Assembly: GCA_902785825.1 (NCBI GenBank)
Contig: CACZZZ010000004.1
Location: 86,593-150,592 of the forward strand
DNA: 64,000 nt
DNA from: an uncultured Bacteroidia bacterium
GTDB taxonomy: Bacteria; Bacteroidota; Bacteroidia; Bacteroidales; UBA932
Direction of reading: 5' to 3'
In this document: positions 9,951 through 17,714 of the stretch, piece by piece
How positions within the stretch are numbered: position 1 is the first letter of the stretch
Layout: the number at the start of each line of letters is the position of its first letter
Notes under the pieces: generated by a model
The model's database searches: none
The model's input: the letters and a program-made list of their open reading frames with translations, nothing else
What the model was told of the DNA's origin: nothing
Made by a program: the position numbers and the translations under genes

Positions 9951-11042
9951 TTATTTGGATGCTCTTGAATATAGGAACGCGGCCACCACACCGAAAATCA
10001 CGTTAGGAAGCCAAAGAGCGACCACCGGGGCCATGGCTCCGGAATAGACGAACATCTGGCTGAAACGGAGGAACAGTATGTAGGTGAAACTAAGCGCGAT
10101 TCCTATTCCGATATTGAGCCCGATCCCTCCCCTTCTCTTTCTCGAAGATAGGCTGGCCCCCATGATCGTCAGGATGAAGGCTGAGAAAGGCAAGGCGTAA
10201 CGGGTATGTTTTTCAATCAGGGCGTACATGACATTGGTGTCCCCGCGCATTTTCTGCTGCGCGATGAGGTTGTTTAGCTGGCCGATCGGAAGAGTCTCAA
10301 CGGTGTTCTTGTTACGATAGAAATCAGTGACTGTCAAGCTGATGACCGTGTCAATCTTGCTGCCGGACCGGACCCTGTCCTCAAGTCCTTCGGTATAGTC
10401 CCGGATAAAATAGTTGTTGAGCCTCCAGCTGCCGGAAGTGCTGTCCCAGACAGCGGTCTCAGCGGAGAGCTTACTGACCAGCTTATTGTCCTTTATGTCC
10501 TCCAGTGTGAAGCCGTAAGCGGTGTTGTTCCAAGATCCGAACGACTCAACATAGACGAACTTCCCAGTGTCGATCTGATAATGCACATTGTTGGAACTGA
10601 ACGGGTTCCTATGCTTGACATAAGTGGACTCGAACTGCAGTCTCGTAACGTTCGACCGCGGAATTACCCAAAGGCTCAAAGAGAGTGAGAGCAAGGCGAT
10701 AAGGGCGGCGGAAATGATGTATGGCAGCATCATCCTCCGATAGCTCACGCCGCAGGACAGGATCGCTATAATCTCGCTGTCAGCAGCCATTCTGGAAGTG
10801 AAGAAGATAACCGTGATGAACACGAACAACGGACTGAACATGTTCATGAAATACGGTATCCAGTTGACATAATAGTCCAGGATAATAGCTTTCAGCGGAG
10901 CCTTATTCTCGACAAAGTGGTTGATCTTCTCACTGATGTCGAAGATTATGACTATCACGATTATGAGCAATAGGGCGATGAAGAAGGTCAAGATGAACTT
11001 CTTGATGATGTACTTGTCTATCTTCTTCAATCCTGTTTCCAT
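9951..11042 (-). CDS. LPS export permease of the LptF/LptG (YjgP/YjgQ) family
   Basis: 363 residues. Three N-terminal helices (KIDKYIIKKFILTFFIALLLIIVIVIIFD), a periplasmic beta-jellyroll segment (~140-270) and three C-terminal helices, as in LptF/LptG. LTFFIALLLIIVIVIIFD and ILSCGVSYRRMMLPY are typical. With LptB it extracts LPS from the inner membrane. F versus G cannot be decided here; the partner is not in the window. Lies 3 bases after tgt, an arrangement common in Bacteroidetes. Confidence 0.9.
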   Translation of the reverse strand: METGLKKIDKYIIKKFILTFFIALLLIIVIVIIFDISEKINHFVENKAPLKAIILDYYVNWIPYFMNMFSPLFVFITVIFFTSRMAADSEIIAILSCGVSYRRMMLPYIISAALIALLSLSLSLWVIPRSNVTRLQFESTYVKHRNPFSSNNVHYQIDTGKFVYVESFGSWNNTAYGFTLEDIKDNKLVSKLSAETAVWDSTSGSWRLNNYFIRDYTEGLEDRVRSGSKIDTVISLTVTDFYRNKNTVETLPIGQLNNLIAQQKMRGDTNVMYALIEKHTRYALPFSAFILTIMGASLSSRKRRGGIGLNIGIGIALSFTYILFLRFSQMFVYSGAMAPVVALWLPNVIFGVVAAFLYSRASK

Positions 11043-11045
11043 ATC

Positions 11046-12191
11046 CTACAATCTCGCGCTGATTCTCTTTACCGCCGCGTCTTTCCATGATGAGAAGTCC
11101 CCCGCCTCGATATGCGCCCTTGCCTGGCGGACAAGATCGAGATAGAAAGCGAGGTTATGCTCGGAAGCGACCATAGCGGCGAACATCTCCTTCGCCACGA
11201 AAAGGTGGTGAAGGTACGCTTTGGAATATTCCTTATCAACAAATGACGTACCGTCGGGGTCAATGGGCGAGAAATCATCCGCCCATTTAGCGTTGCGCAT
11301 ATTCATGATGCCATTCCAGGTGAACAGCATCCCGTTGCGACCGTTTCGGGTCGGCATGACGCAATCGAACATGTCCACTCCCCTCGAGATTCCTTCGAGG
11401 ATGTTGGCTGGAGTGCCGACTCCCATCAGATACCTGGGTTTATCCTCCGGCAGGATCGGACACACGAGTTCCAGCATCTGGTACATCATCTCAGTCGGTT
11501 CCCCAACGGCGAGACCCCCGATCGCGAAGCCTCCGACAGCTGGACTGTCACCGACCAGGGTCCTGGCGTGGTCCACAGCGCGTTTGCGAAGCTCCGGATA
11601 GACGCAGCCCTGGATGATCGGGAACATCACCTGATCGTAACCGTATAGGGGCTCGGTCTCCTGGAAGCGCTTGAAATATCTCTCAAGCCAACCCTGGGTG
11701 AGTTTCAGGGATTTCGCGGCATACCGCTCGTCAGCGTCCCCGGGACAGCACTCGTCAAGTGCCATCATGATGTCCGAGCCGATGATCCGCTGAGTGTCCA
11801 CATTGTTCTCGGGGGTGAAAGTATGTCTCGATCCGTCAATATGGGACTGGAACCTGCAGCCTTCCTCGGTGATCTTTCGGATCTGGGTGAGGGAGAATAC
11901 CTGGAAGCCGCCGCTGTCAGTCAAAATCGGCCTGTCCCAAGACTCGAACTTATGAAGACCTCCGGCAGAACGGAGCGTCTCCAGCCCGGGCCGAAGATAG
12001 AGATGGTACGTGTTTCCGAGTATGATCTCAGCCCGGATGTCATCCCGTAGATCCTTGTGATACACTCCTTTAACCGACCCGACAGTGCCTACAGGCATGA
12101 AAATAGGGGTCCTGACCTCACCGTGCCCGGTGGTGAAGACTCCTGTCCTTGCCCCGCTCCGCGGATCTTTCGCTATCGTTGTGAATCTCAT
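11046..12191 (-). CDS. tgt: Queuine tRNA-ribosyltransferase
   Basis: 381 residues from the ATG at 12191. I prefer this over the upstream TTG at 12212, which lies inside the -7 promoter box, and because Tgt proteins start with a segment like MRFTTIAKDPRSGARTG. Exchanges guanine-34 for the queuosine precursor in GUN-anticodon tRNAs. Catalytic Asp in ILTDSGGFQVFSL and PTRNGRNG are present. Odd: where most bacterial Tgt have the zinc ligands CxCxxC before the RAYLRHL segment, this one reads GTSFVDKEYSKAYLHHL with no cysteine; similar sequences occur in other Bacteroidetes to my knowledge. First gene of the minus-strand operon. Confidence 0.95.
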   Translation of the reverse strand: MRFTTIAKDPRSGARTGVFTTGHGEVRTPIFMPVGTVGSVKGVYHKDLRDDIRAEIILGNTYHLYLRPGLETLRSAGGLHKFESWDRPILTDSGGFQVFSLTQIRKITEEGCRFQSHIDGSRHTFTPENNVDTQRIIGSDIMMALDECCPGDADERYAAKSLKLTQGWLERYFKRFQETEPLYGYDQVMFPIIQGCVYPELRKRAVDHARTLVGDSPAVGGFAIGGLAVGEPTEMMYQMLELVCPILPEDKPRYLMGVGTPANILEGISRGVDMFDCVMPTRNGRNGMLFTWNGIMNMRNAKWADDFSPIDPDGTSFVDKEYSKAYLHHLFVAKEMFAAMVASEHNLAFYLDLVRQARAHIEAGDFSSWKDAAVKRISARL

Positions 12192-12209
12192 TCTTTGCGA
12201 TTTGACTTT

Positions 12210-12217
12210 CAAATATA
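12210..12217 (-). promoter_or_regulatory. -7 box of the tgt operon
   Basis: Minus-strand TATATTTG, 18 bases before the tgt ATG. It contains the alternative TTG start, which argues that translation begins at 12191. Confidence 0.65.
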
Positions 12218-12240
12218 GTGTTTTTTACAGTAAAAACCCT

Positions 12241-12248
12241 TATTTTTG
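12241..12248 (+). promoter_or_regulatory. -7 box for the nucleoside transporter
   Basis: TATTTTTG matches TAnnTTTG and lies 42 bases before the ATG at 12291. It is divergent from the tgt promoter, 24 bases away. Confidence 0.5.
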
Positions 12249-12290
12249 TTTGATTCGTTTCCTCAGGAAAACACTAAAAAACTATAAATA

Positions 12291-13619
12291 ATGCAGAACA
12301 AATCCATCACTCTCAGGCTTATCCTGATGAACTTCCTGGAATTCGCCGCATGGGGAGCTTACCTCACCTCGATGGGCAGTTTCCTCGGAAAGGCAGGACT
12401 TGGCCCGCAAATCTGGTTATTCTTCGCCTCGCAGGGGTTTGTGTCCATCTTCATGCCCGCCCTCATGGGAATCGTGGCCGACAAGTGGATCCCCGCGCAA
12501 AAGGTCCTATCCCTATGCCAGGGACTTGCCGGCGTTTTTATGCTCCTTACCGGCTGGTACGCTATGGGACACGTGAATCTCACCGAAGGGTCATACGTGA
12601 TCTCAAGTGACTTCAATTTCACGGTGTTCTACCTTTTCTACCTCATGAGCATCGCTTTCTTCATGCCCACGATAGCCATCTCCAACTCGGTGGCTTACAA
12701 CGCTTTGGAGAAAGAGGGTAAGGATCCTGTCAAGGATTTTCCTCCGATCAGGGTCTTCGGTACGGTGGGATTCATCCTCACAATGCTTTTCGTCAATTTC
12801 GTGAAGAACGGCGAAGGCATCCAGTACCAGCACACATATAACCAATTCTTCGTGTCCGGCATCATAAGCCTCATCCTGTGCGCTTACGCCCTGACCCTTC
12901 CCGACTGCCCTTGCAAGCCGAAAGCCCAAGGATCCCAGTCCTTCGCCGAGGCTACCGGCCTTAACGCGTTCCGTCTTTTCAAGGACCGCCAGTTCGCGGT
13001 GTTCTTCATATTCTCAATGCTGCTGGGAGCCTCCCTACAGATCACCAACGGCTACGCTAACACCTTCATCACCTCGTTCAAGGACAATCCCGCATTCGCT
13101 AACGCGTGGGGAGCCAACAACGCCAATGCCCTCATTTCGCTAAGCCAAGTCTCCGAGACCCTCTGCATCCTTCTTATCCCCTTCTTCATGAAGAAGTTCG
13201 GCATCAAGAAAGTCATGCTTATCGCCATGTTCGCATGGGTCTTCCGCTTCGGCTTCTTCGGGGCCGGCAATCCCGGCGGTGGTGTCTGGATGTTCATCCT
13301 GAGCTGCATTGTCTATGGCGTAGCGTTCGACTTCTTCAACATCTCCGGTTCCTTGTTCGTGAACGAGAACACCGACAAGGGCATCCGCTCCAGTGCGCAG
13401 GGCCTTTTCATGCTCATGACCAACGGTTTGGGAGCGTCGATAGGAACATGGGCAGCGGGCCGGGTTGTGAACCACTGCGTGTACAACGCCGCTGAGCCGT
13501 CGTGGAGCACCGCATGGTACATATTCGCCGCTTACGCCCTTGTGGTCGGAATCCTGTTCATGATCCTGTTCAAGGATCCGGAAAAGGTCAAAGCCGCCAC
13601 TGACAACGCTCAATCCTGA
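12291..13619 (+). CDS. nupG: Nucleoside:H+ symporter, NupG/XapB family (MFS)
   Basis: 442 residues with 12 predicted transmembrane helices. The start MQNKSITLRLILMNFLEFAAWGAYLTS and the segments ISNSVAYNALE, FPPIRVFGTVGFI and SAQGLFMLMTNGLGASIGTWAAG are typical of NupG-like transporters, which import nucleosides with a proton. It complements the deaminase/PNP/HPRT salvage enzymes in this window. Single-gene unit with its own promoter; its last 32 bases overlap the convergent zinc-ribbon gene. Confidence 0.9.
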   Translation: MQNKSITLRLILMNFLEFAAWGAYLTSMGSFLGKAGLGPQIWLFFASQGFVSIFMPALMGIVADKWIPAQKVLSLCQGLAGVFMLLTGWYAMGHVNLTEGSYVISSDFNFTVFYLFYLMSIAFFMPTIAISNSVAYNALEKEGKDPVKDFPPIRVFGTVGFILTMLFVNFVKNGEGIQYQHTYNQFFVSGIISLILCAYALTLPDCPCKPKAQGSQSFAEATGLNAFRLFKDRQFAVFFIFSMLLGASLQITNGYANTFITSFKDNPAFANAWGANNANALISLSQVSETLCILLIPFFMKKFGIKKVMLIAMFAWVFRFGFFGAGNPGGGVWMFILSCIVYGVAFDFFNISGSLFVNENTDKGIRSSAQGLFMLMTNGLGASIGTWAAGRVVNHCVYNAAEPSWSTAWYIFAAYALVVGILFMILFKDPEKVKAATDNAQS

Positions 13620-13968
13620 AAATCCGACTCTCTGACATATAGTACTTGATGTCGTAGCATCGGTACTCATCGTGATTCCTGACCTTATGGTAGGAGGTGA
13701 CGCAACCAAGGTTGTATCCCATCTGCACAAGGTCAGGAATATCAATTGATGTAATGCCGGAATCCAGCAGGGAGACGAGGATGTAATAGTTCCGGTCGAT
13801 AGCCCCGATAATTCTCATCTTCAGCCCCTTGACGTTTCCTCCTTTTTGATAGTGCCATTTGTTCTTGCAGGACGGAGAGCAGAACCTCATGTCTTTCCGC
13901 CCATAAGGAAGGACTTCCCCGCACTCCAGACATCTCTTCCCCTCTTTGTCATCTTCCTTATAGCTCAT
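13588..13968 (-). CDS. Small zinc-ribbon protein, unknown function
   Basis: 126 residues. The N-terminus has four cysteines arranged CLEC (residues ~13-16) and CSPSC (~31-35) within RCLECGEVLPYGRKDMRFCSPSCKNKWHY, a treble-clef/zinc-ribbon pattern like DUF2116. The rest is predicted alpha/beta and ends in a basic RIERCQWRL. Could bind nucleic acid; no catalytic motif is seen. Monocistronic, overlapping nupG tail-to-tail by 32 bases. Confidence 0.65.
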   Translation of the reverse strand: MSYKEDDKEGKRCLECGEVLPYGRKDMRFCSPSCKNKWHYQKGGNVKGLKMRIIGAIDRNYYILVSLLDSGITSIDIPDLVQMGYNLGCVTSYHKVRNHDEYRCYDIKYYMSESRIFRIERCQWRL

Positions 13969-14173
13969 GGGGTGAATATGCGCGAAAACAAGCGATATGT
14001 CAAGGAATTGGAGGGGGTATGATGAGATAATCGGTGATAAGATTTTGTTTTATAGCTAAAAAGAAATCACCAATCATAAAAAACAGAAAAATCTTCCGCT
14101 ATTATTTTTAGAATCCTTCCTGATCAACTGGAGGGAAACTATCTTCGCGGCATTAACCAACATCAACTGAATT

Positions 14174-14521
14174 ATGGAACAACTGAACAAAATTGAAATC
14201 CGGGGGAATGTCGGCAGCGTCAACATTCTCAGGGTCGGAAACACGAGGGTAGCTCATTTTTCCGTGGCGACAAACTTCGCTTACAAAGACCGCAATGGTG
14301 AACCGGTGATCGAGACCACATGGCACAATGTGACGGCATGGGAAGGAAACAAAGGTATCCCCTCTTTGGAAATGATCTCAAAAGGATTCCCTATCTATGT
14401 GACTGGCCGGCTGAGGATTCAGAAATACATCGCCGGTGACGGATCCGAAAAGACTAGTTATGACATAATCGCCAACACGATCGAAGCGGTAGAAAGCAAC
14501 ATCTCACCGCAAATGTCTTAG
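14174..14521 (+). CDS. ssb: Single-stranded DNA-binding protein, short form
   Basis: 115 residues: an OB fold (MEQLNKIEIRGNVGSVNILRV, VAHFSVATNFAYKD, TTWHNVTAW, GFPIYVTGRLRIQKY) that fills almost the whole protein. The flexible linker and acidic DDLPF-type tail that recruit partner proteins are missing; the protein ends IEAVESNISPQMS. Such tail-less forms are common as second SSBs in Bacteroidetes and on mobile elements. It stands alone, with 205 bases upstream and a strong terminator downstream. Confidence 0.9.
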   Translation: MEQLNKIEIRGNVGSVNILRVGNTRVAHFSVATNFAYKDRNGEPVIETTWHNVTAWEGNKGIPSLEMISKGFPIYVTGRLRIQKYIAGDGSEKTSYDIIANTIEAVESNISPQMS

Positions 14522-14531
14522 CGTCAGGAAC

Positions 14532-14585
14532 ATCCCGATGAAAGGCTGTGGGGCGGCAAAAGTGGGGATTTCATCGGGATTTTTA
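14532..14585 (+). terminator. Rho-independent terminator of ssb
   Basis: Perfect 12-base inverted repeat, ATCCCGATGAAA at 14532-14543 and TTTCATCGGGAT at 14569-14580, with a 25-base loop and followed by TTTT. It begins 11 bases after the ssb stop. Confidence 0.75.
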
Positions 14586-14696
14586 GGTTATTTAATCTAT
14601 TACTTTAAATAGAAATTTTTGCTATTAATCGCCTTATTATAAATACGATAACACCTATTAGATAAATTAATTTTACAATAAATTGCGAAAAATATT

Positions 14697-14726
14697 TTGG
14701 AGATTAAATTTTAATATTTATATTCG
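14697..14726 (+). promoter_or_regulatory. Promoter of a possible small RNA
   Basis: TTG at 14697-14699, a 19-base spacer and TATATTCG at 14719-14726, one base off the TAnnTTTG consensus. No gene lies downstream on this strand before rfbB (opposite strand), so the transcript would be non-coding, starting near 14731. Confidence 0.4.
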
Positions 14727-14730
14727 CGGT

Positions 14731-14903
14731 ACAATAAGGCCTACAGGAAAAGGCTGGTGGCCGCCGAAGCGGAATTCCTTGTGTCGATCAAGGCCGTCAG
14801 GCAGCAGCGATGCCGGATGAGTCCGCTCTCCACCATCAGAACTCCTTACCGTGGACCGAAAACGAATTCTTGCGAAAACCGCGGCCTTCTGGCCGCGGTC
14901 TTC
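14731..14903 (+). ncRNA. Candidate structured small RNA, ~170 nt, family not recognised
   Basis: Starts a few bases after a Bacteroidetes-type promoter and ends at a GC hairpin. Local hairpins: CCGC-CGAA-GCGG (14761-14772), CCTTG-N7-CAAGG (14777-14793) and CGGA-TGAG-TCCG (14814-14825). GTCAGG and AGCAGC are present but without the SRP RNA GGAA tetraloop arrangement; it is not tmRNA or RNase P. A 6S-like RNA is possible from length and setting. Weak: structure was judged by eye and no open frame of note exists. Confidence 0.3.
14878..14899. terminator. GC-rich hairpin downstream of rfbB
   Basis: ACCGCGGCC-TTCT-GGCCGCGGT, a perfect 9-base stem with a 4-base loop. On the minus strand it is followed by TTTTC and lies 30 bases after the rfbB stop, fitting an rfbB terminator. 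On the plus strand CTTCATTTATT follows, so it may also end the candidate RNA. Confidence 0.7.
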
Positions 14904-14929
14904 ATTTATTGCCGTATGTGATTGGGAAC

Positions 14930-16081
14930 CTAGCGTCCCTTATACATGCTGTCGTAGTATTTGAGATAGTCGCCACTGGTCACGTTGTCGAGCCAGTCCT
15001 GGTTGTCGAGATACCACCTCACGGTCTTCTCAATCCCCTCCTCAAACTGCAGCGAGGGCTCCCAGCCCAGTTCTTCTTTCAACTTTGTCGAATCGATTGC
15101 GTAACGCATATCATGCCCCTTGCGGTCCGTGACGAAGGTGATCAGGTCGTCGTCAGCCCCCTCAGGACGTCCGAGAAGGCGGTCAGCGGTCTTGATAAGG
15201 ACTTTGATCAAGTCGATATTCTTCCACTCGTTGAAGCCTCCGATGTTGTAAGTCTCGCCGACTTTGCCCTCATGGAAAATCAGGTCGATAGCCCGGGCAT
15301 GATCCTCGACGTAGAGCCAGTCACGCACATTTTCGCCCTTTCCATAGACCGGGAGAGGTTTACGATGGCGGATATTATTGATAAACAAAGGAATAAGCTT
15401 CTCGGGGAACTGATAAGGGCCATAATTGTTGGAGCAGTTCGTCACAACTGTCGGCATGCCGTAGGTGTCGTGATACGCCCTGACAAAATGGTCGCTTGAG
15501 GCCTTGGCCGCCGAATATGGGCTGTGGGGCTGATAACGGGTGGTCTCAGTGAAGAAATCGTCGCCGAAAGGTCCTCCACCGCACTCGCTGGCCCGAGGGT
15601 CCCCCTCAGGTTTGGTCAGCTCAAGGGCTCCGTAAACCTCGTCCGTGCTGATGTGGTAGAAGCGGCAGGACGCGGATTCTTCGCCGCGCTCAGAATGACA
15701 GGCAAGCCACCCGGAAGGCTCCCAGTACTCACGAGCGGCCTGGAGGAGAGAAAGGGTTCCCATCACGTTGGTACGGGCGAAAGTGAACGGATCCACGATC
15801 GACCGATCCACATGGCTCTCAGCCGCAAGATGGATAATCCCAGTTACATCATTAGTAGAGATAATCTTCTTAATCTCCTCGTAATCACAAATATCCGCCT
15901 TAACAAAAACATAGTTAGGCTTATCCTCGACATCCTTGAGATTTGCCAGGTTACCGGCATAAGTGAGCTTGTCGAGGTTTATAATCCTGTAGTTCGGATA
16001 TTTGTTGACGAAGAGTCTTACAACGTGGCTGCCTATGAATCCGGCGCCACCGGTTATCAATATAGTCCTATCGAATGCCAT
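14930..16081 (-). CDS. rfbB: dTDP-glucose 4,6-dehydratase
   Basis: 383 residues. NAD-binding GGAGFIGSHVV (~10-20), ISTDEVYGAL with the catalytic Thr-Asp-Glu, and SPYSAAKASSDHFVRAYHDTYG with YxxxK. Second step of dTDP-L-rhamnose synthesis. The other three enzymes are encoded together on the opposite strand at 17.7-20.0 kb, so the pathway is split by rnhA and pdxA, which precede rfbB in one tight operon (spacings 2 bases). Odd: between EPSGWLA and YHISTDEVYG it carries CHSERGEESASCRF, which includes the translation of a dispersed repeat (15674-15702). Confidence 0.96.
   Translation of the reverse strand: MAFDRTILITGGAGFIGSHVVRLFVNKYPNYRIINLDKLTYAGNLANLKDVEDKPNYVFVKADICDYEEIKKIISTNDVTGIIHLAAESHVDRSIVDPFTFARTNVMGTLSLLQAAREYWEPSGWLACHSERGEESASCRFYHISTDEVYGALELTKPEGDPRASECGGGPFGDDFFTETTRYQPHSPYSAAKASSDHFVRAYHDTYGMPTVVTNCSNNYGPYQFPEKLIPLFINNIRHRKPLPVYGKGENVRDWLYVEDHARAIDLIFHEGKVGETYNIGGFNEWKNIDLIKVLIKTADRLLGRPEGADDDLITFVTDRKGHDMRYAIDSTKLKEELGWEPSLQFEEGIEKTVRWYLDNQDWLDNVTSGDYLKYYDSMYKGR
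15674..15702 (+). repeat. Type 1 dispersed palindromic repeat, inside rfbB
   Basis: Core ATTCTTCGCCGCGCTCAGAA. Same family as 960, 23507, 42099 and 43999. Being antisense to the host gene it is read CHSERGEES, unlike the peptides in the deaminase and priA. Inserted in the loop just before the catalytic ISTDEVYG strand. Confidence 0.85.
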
Positions 16082-16083
16082 AT

Positions 16084-17133
16084 CTATTTCCTTATTTTCC
16101 CTTCCTGAACCGAGTCGAAAGCCTGACGCTTGCGGAATATGTCAATAGCGGCGTAGATTGCCGACATCATCGAATGAGGATCAGCCTCATCCCTACCAGC
16201 CATCTCGAAAGCCGTACCGTGATCTGGTGATGTCCTGACGATCGGGAGTCCGGCCGTGAAATTGACACCGTCCTCAAAGGCGAGGGCCTTGAAAGGAGCT
16301 AGCCCCTGGTCATGGTACATGGCCAAAGTGGCGTCGAACTTCGCGTAGTGGCCGAGACCGAAATAACCGTCCGGAGAATATGGCCCGAAAGCCATGATTC
16401 CCTCGGCGTTGGCGGCCTTGACCGCAGGCAGGATGATCTTTTCCTCCTCATCGCCCAGCAGGCCTCCGTCACCGCAATGAGGGTTCAGTCCGAGGACCGC
16501 GATCTTGGGCTCCACTACCCCGAAATCCCTCTTGAGGGAAGCTGTCATGAGACGGAGCTTGCTGACAATACGATCGACAGTGATGGACGAGGGCACATCT
16601 TTAAGGGGAATATGCCCGGTCACTACACCGATCCTGAGCTGGTTCGAGACCATGAACATGGCGACATCCTGAACCCCGAATTCTTTCTGGAGATATTCCG
16701 TGTGACCCGTATTGCCGAAGCCTTCCTTGACCATAGCCCTTTTATTGATAGGAGCCGTCACGAGCACGTCAATATCGCCCGCCTTTATGTCCCTAACGGC
16801 CCATTCCAGGGATGTGATCGCCGCCTTGGCGGATTCGGGAGTCGATTGCCCAGGCTCCACATAGGTGTTGTCCGGAAGGCAATTAACGATGTTGATTTTC
16901 TTGGGCTTGGCATCCTTGGCGCTCTGGATCACATAAACGTCCATCTGCTGGTCAATGTTGTGGATGCGCTTGCGGTAGAATCCGAATATCTTTGAGGACC
17001 CGTATATCACTGGGGTGAAAGACTCGAGTATCCTGGCGTCCGCCAAAGATTTGATTATCACTTCATAGCCTATTCCGTTACCATCACCTTGGGTGATGCC
17101 GACAATCGGCTTACGGTAGTTTCTGTCTGTCAT
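16084..17133 (-). CDS. pdxA: 4-hydroxythreonine-4-phosphate dehydrogenase
   Basis: 349 residues. PdxA hallmarks: GITQGDGNGIGYEVI at the N-terminus, VTAPINKRAM, GHTEYLQKEFG (metal His), LNPHCGDGG and ALAMYHDQGLAPFKAL-type segment TLAMYHDQGLAPFK with further zinc ligands. Oxidises 4-phosphohydroxy-L-threonine in the DXP-independent... route of pyridoxal phosphate synthesis that pairs with PdxJ. Middle gene of rnhA-pdxA-rfbB; 2 bases from each neighbour. PLP is needed by the DegT-family aminotransferase at 45 kb, but that link is only metabolic. Confidence 0.95.
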   Translation of the reverse strand: MTDRNYRKPIVGITQGDGNGIGYEVIIKSLADARILESFTPVIYGSSKIFGFYRKRIHNIDQQMDVYVIQSAKDAKPKKINIVNCLPDNTYVEPGQSTPESAKAAITSLEWAVRDIKAGDIDVLVTAPINKRAMVKEGFGNTGHTEYLQKEFGVQDVAMFMVSNQLRIGVVTGHIPLKDVPSSITVDRIVSKLRLMTASLKRDFGVVEPKIAVLGLNPHCGDGGLLGDEEEKIILPAVKAANAEGIMAFGPYSPDGYFGLGHYAKFDATLAMYHDQGLAPFKALAFEDGVNFTAGLPIVRTSPDHGTAFEMAGRDEADPHSMMSAIYAAIDIFRKRQAFDSVQEGKIRK

Positions 17134-17135
17134 GT

Positions 17136-17654
17136 CTATAATAAAGTCAAATCTGTGTCTGTTGTTTCTGTCTTATTCGCCTCGTAACCAGCGTCTTGAG
17201 GAAGCGGCCCGGCCTCCCTCGCGGCGACGGCAAGGCGGTCGCATCGCTCGTTCTCCGGATGACCGGCATGGCCATGAACCCAGTCTAAAGTCACCTTATG
17301 CCGCCGATAAACGATCAGGAAACGCTCCCAGAGGTCAATGTTCTCGACCTTCTTTTTATCGCTCTTTTTCCAACCGTTTCTCTCCCAGTTGAAAAGCCAT
17401 CCCTCGTTGACCGCATCCACGACATACCTGGAATCGCTGTAAACCTGGACGATGGCGTTCTGCCACTTAACCGCCTCAAGCCCGACAATCACGGCGAGAA
17501 GTTCCATCCGGTTGTTGGTGGTGAGCGCGAAGCCTCCGCTCATCTCTTTTTCAAGACTCCCGCACTTTAGGATAATCCCATACCCTCCGGGGCCGGGATT
17601 ACCGCTTGAGGCACCGTCAGTGTAGAGATAGATGGTTGGTCTCGCATTGTCCAT
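17136..17654 (-). CDS. rnhA: Ribonuclease HI
   Basis: 172 residues. The four catalytic acids are visible: D in YTDGASSGNPGPGG (~12), E in NRMELLAVIVGLEA (~48), D in VYSDSRYVVDAV (~70) and D in HPENERCDRLA (~140). Cuts the RNA strand of RNA-DNA hybrids. First gene of the operon with pdxA and rfbB. Its promoter -7 box lies only 5 bases before the ATG, so its mRNA is probably leaderless. Confidence 0.95.
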   Translation of the reverse strand: MDNARPTIYLYTDGASSGNPGPGGYGIILKCGSLEKEMSGGFALTTNNRMELLAVIVGLEAVKWQNAIVQVYSDSRYVVDAVNEGWLFNWERNGWKKSDKKKVENIDLWERFLIVYRRHKVTLDWVHGHAGHPENERCDRLAVAAREAGPLPQDAGYEANKTETTDTDLTLL

Positions 17655-17659
17655 AAATG

Positions 17660-17667
17660 CAAATATA
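17660..17667 (-). promoter_or_regulatory. -7 box of rnhA, 5 bases from the start codon
   Basis: Minus-strand TATATTTG; the G is separated from the rnhA ATG by 5 bases. Bacteroidetes promoters start transcription about 4-7 bases after this box, so the mRNA would begin at or next to the ATG. Confidence 0.6.
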
Positions 17668-17701
17668 CGCTAAAATTTTTGCGCGACTTCATTTTTGTGA
17701 C

Positions 17702-17709
17702 TATTTTTG
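17702..17709 (+). promoter_or_regulatory. -7 box of rfbDAC, 5 bases from the start codon
   Basis: TATTTTTG, followed by GGATT and then the rfbD ATG at 17715. Divergent from the rnhA box 34 bases away. Predicts a leaderless mRNA. Confidence 0.55.
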
Positions 17710-17714
17710 GGATT

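Larger units (their letters stand above)
14522..14929. other. 408-base intergenic region
   Basis: Contents in order: the ssb terminator (14532-14585); a very AT-rich stretch (14585-14720) without open frames; a TTTG-type promoter (14697-14726); a GC-richer stretch (14731-14877) with several small hairpins that may be a small RNA; and a GC-rich hairpin (14878-14899) 30 bases beyond the rfbB stop. Confidence 0.6.

Noticed and set aside
12192..12212. TTG start for tgt seven codons upstream of the ATG
   Set aside because: The TTG is part of the TATATTTG promoter box, and the Tgt family N-terminus fits the ATG at 12191.
14731..14877. SRP (4.5S) RNA at the small-RNA candidate
   Set aside because: GTCAGG and AGCAGC occur, but not with the GGAA tetraloop and the asymmetric loop order that define SRP RNA.
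15590..15630. Second repeat-derived insert in rfbB (after VYGALELTKPEGDPRAS)
   Set aside because: A long variable stretch at this place is normal in Bacteroidetes RfbB, and the DNA does not match either repeat family.
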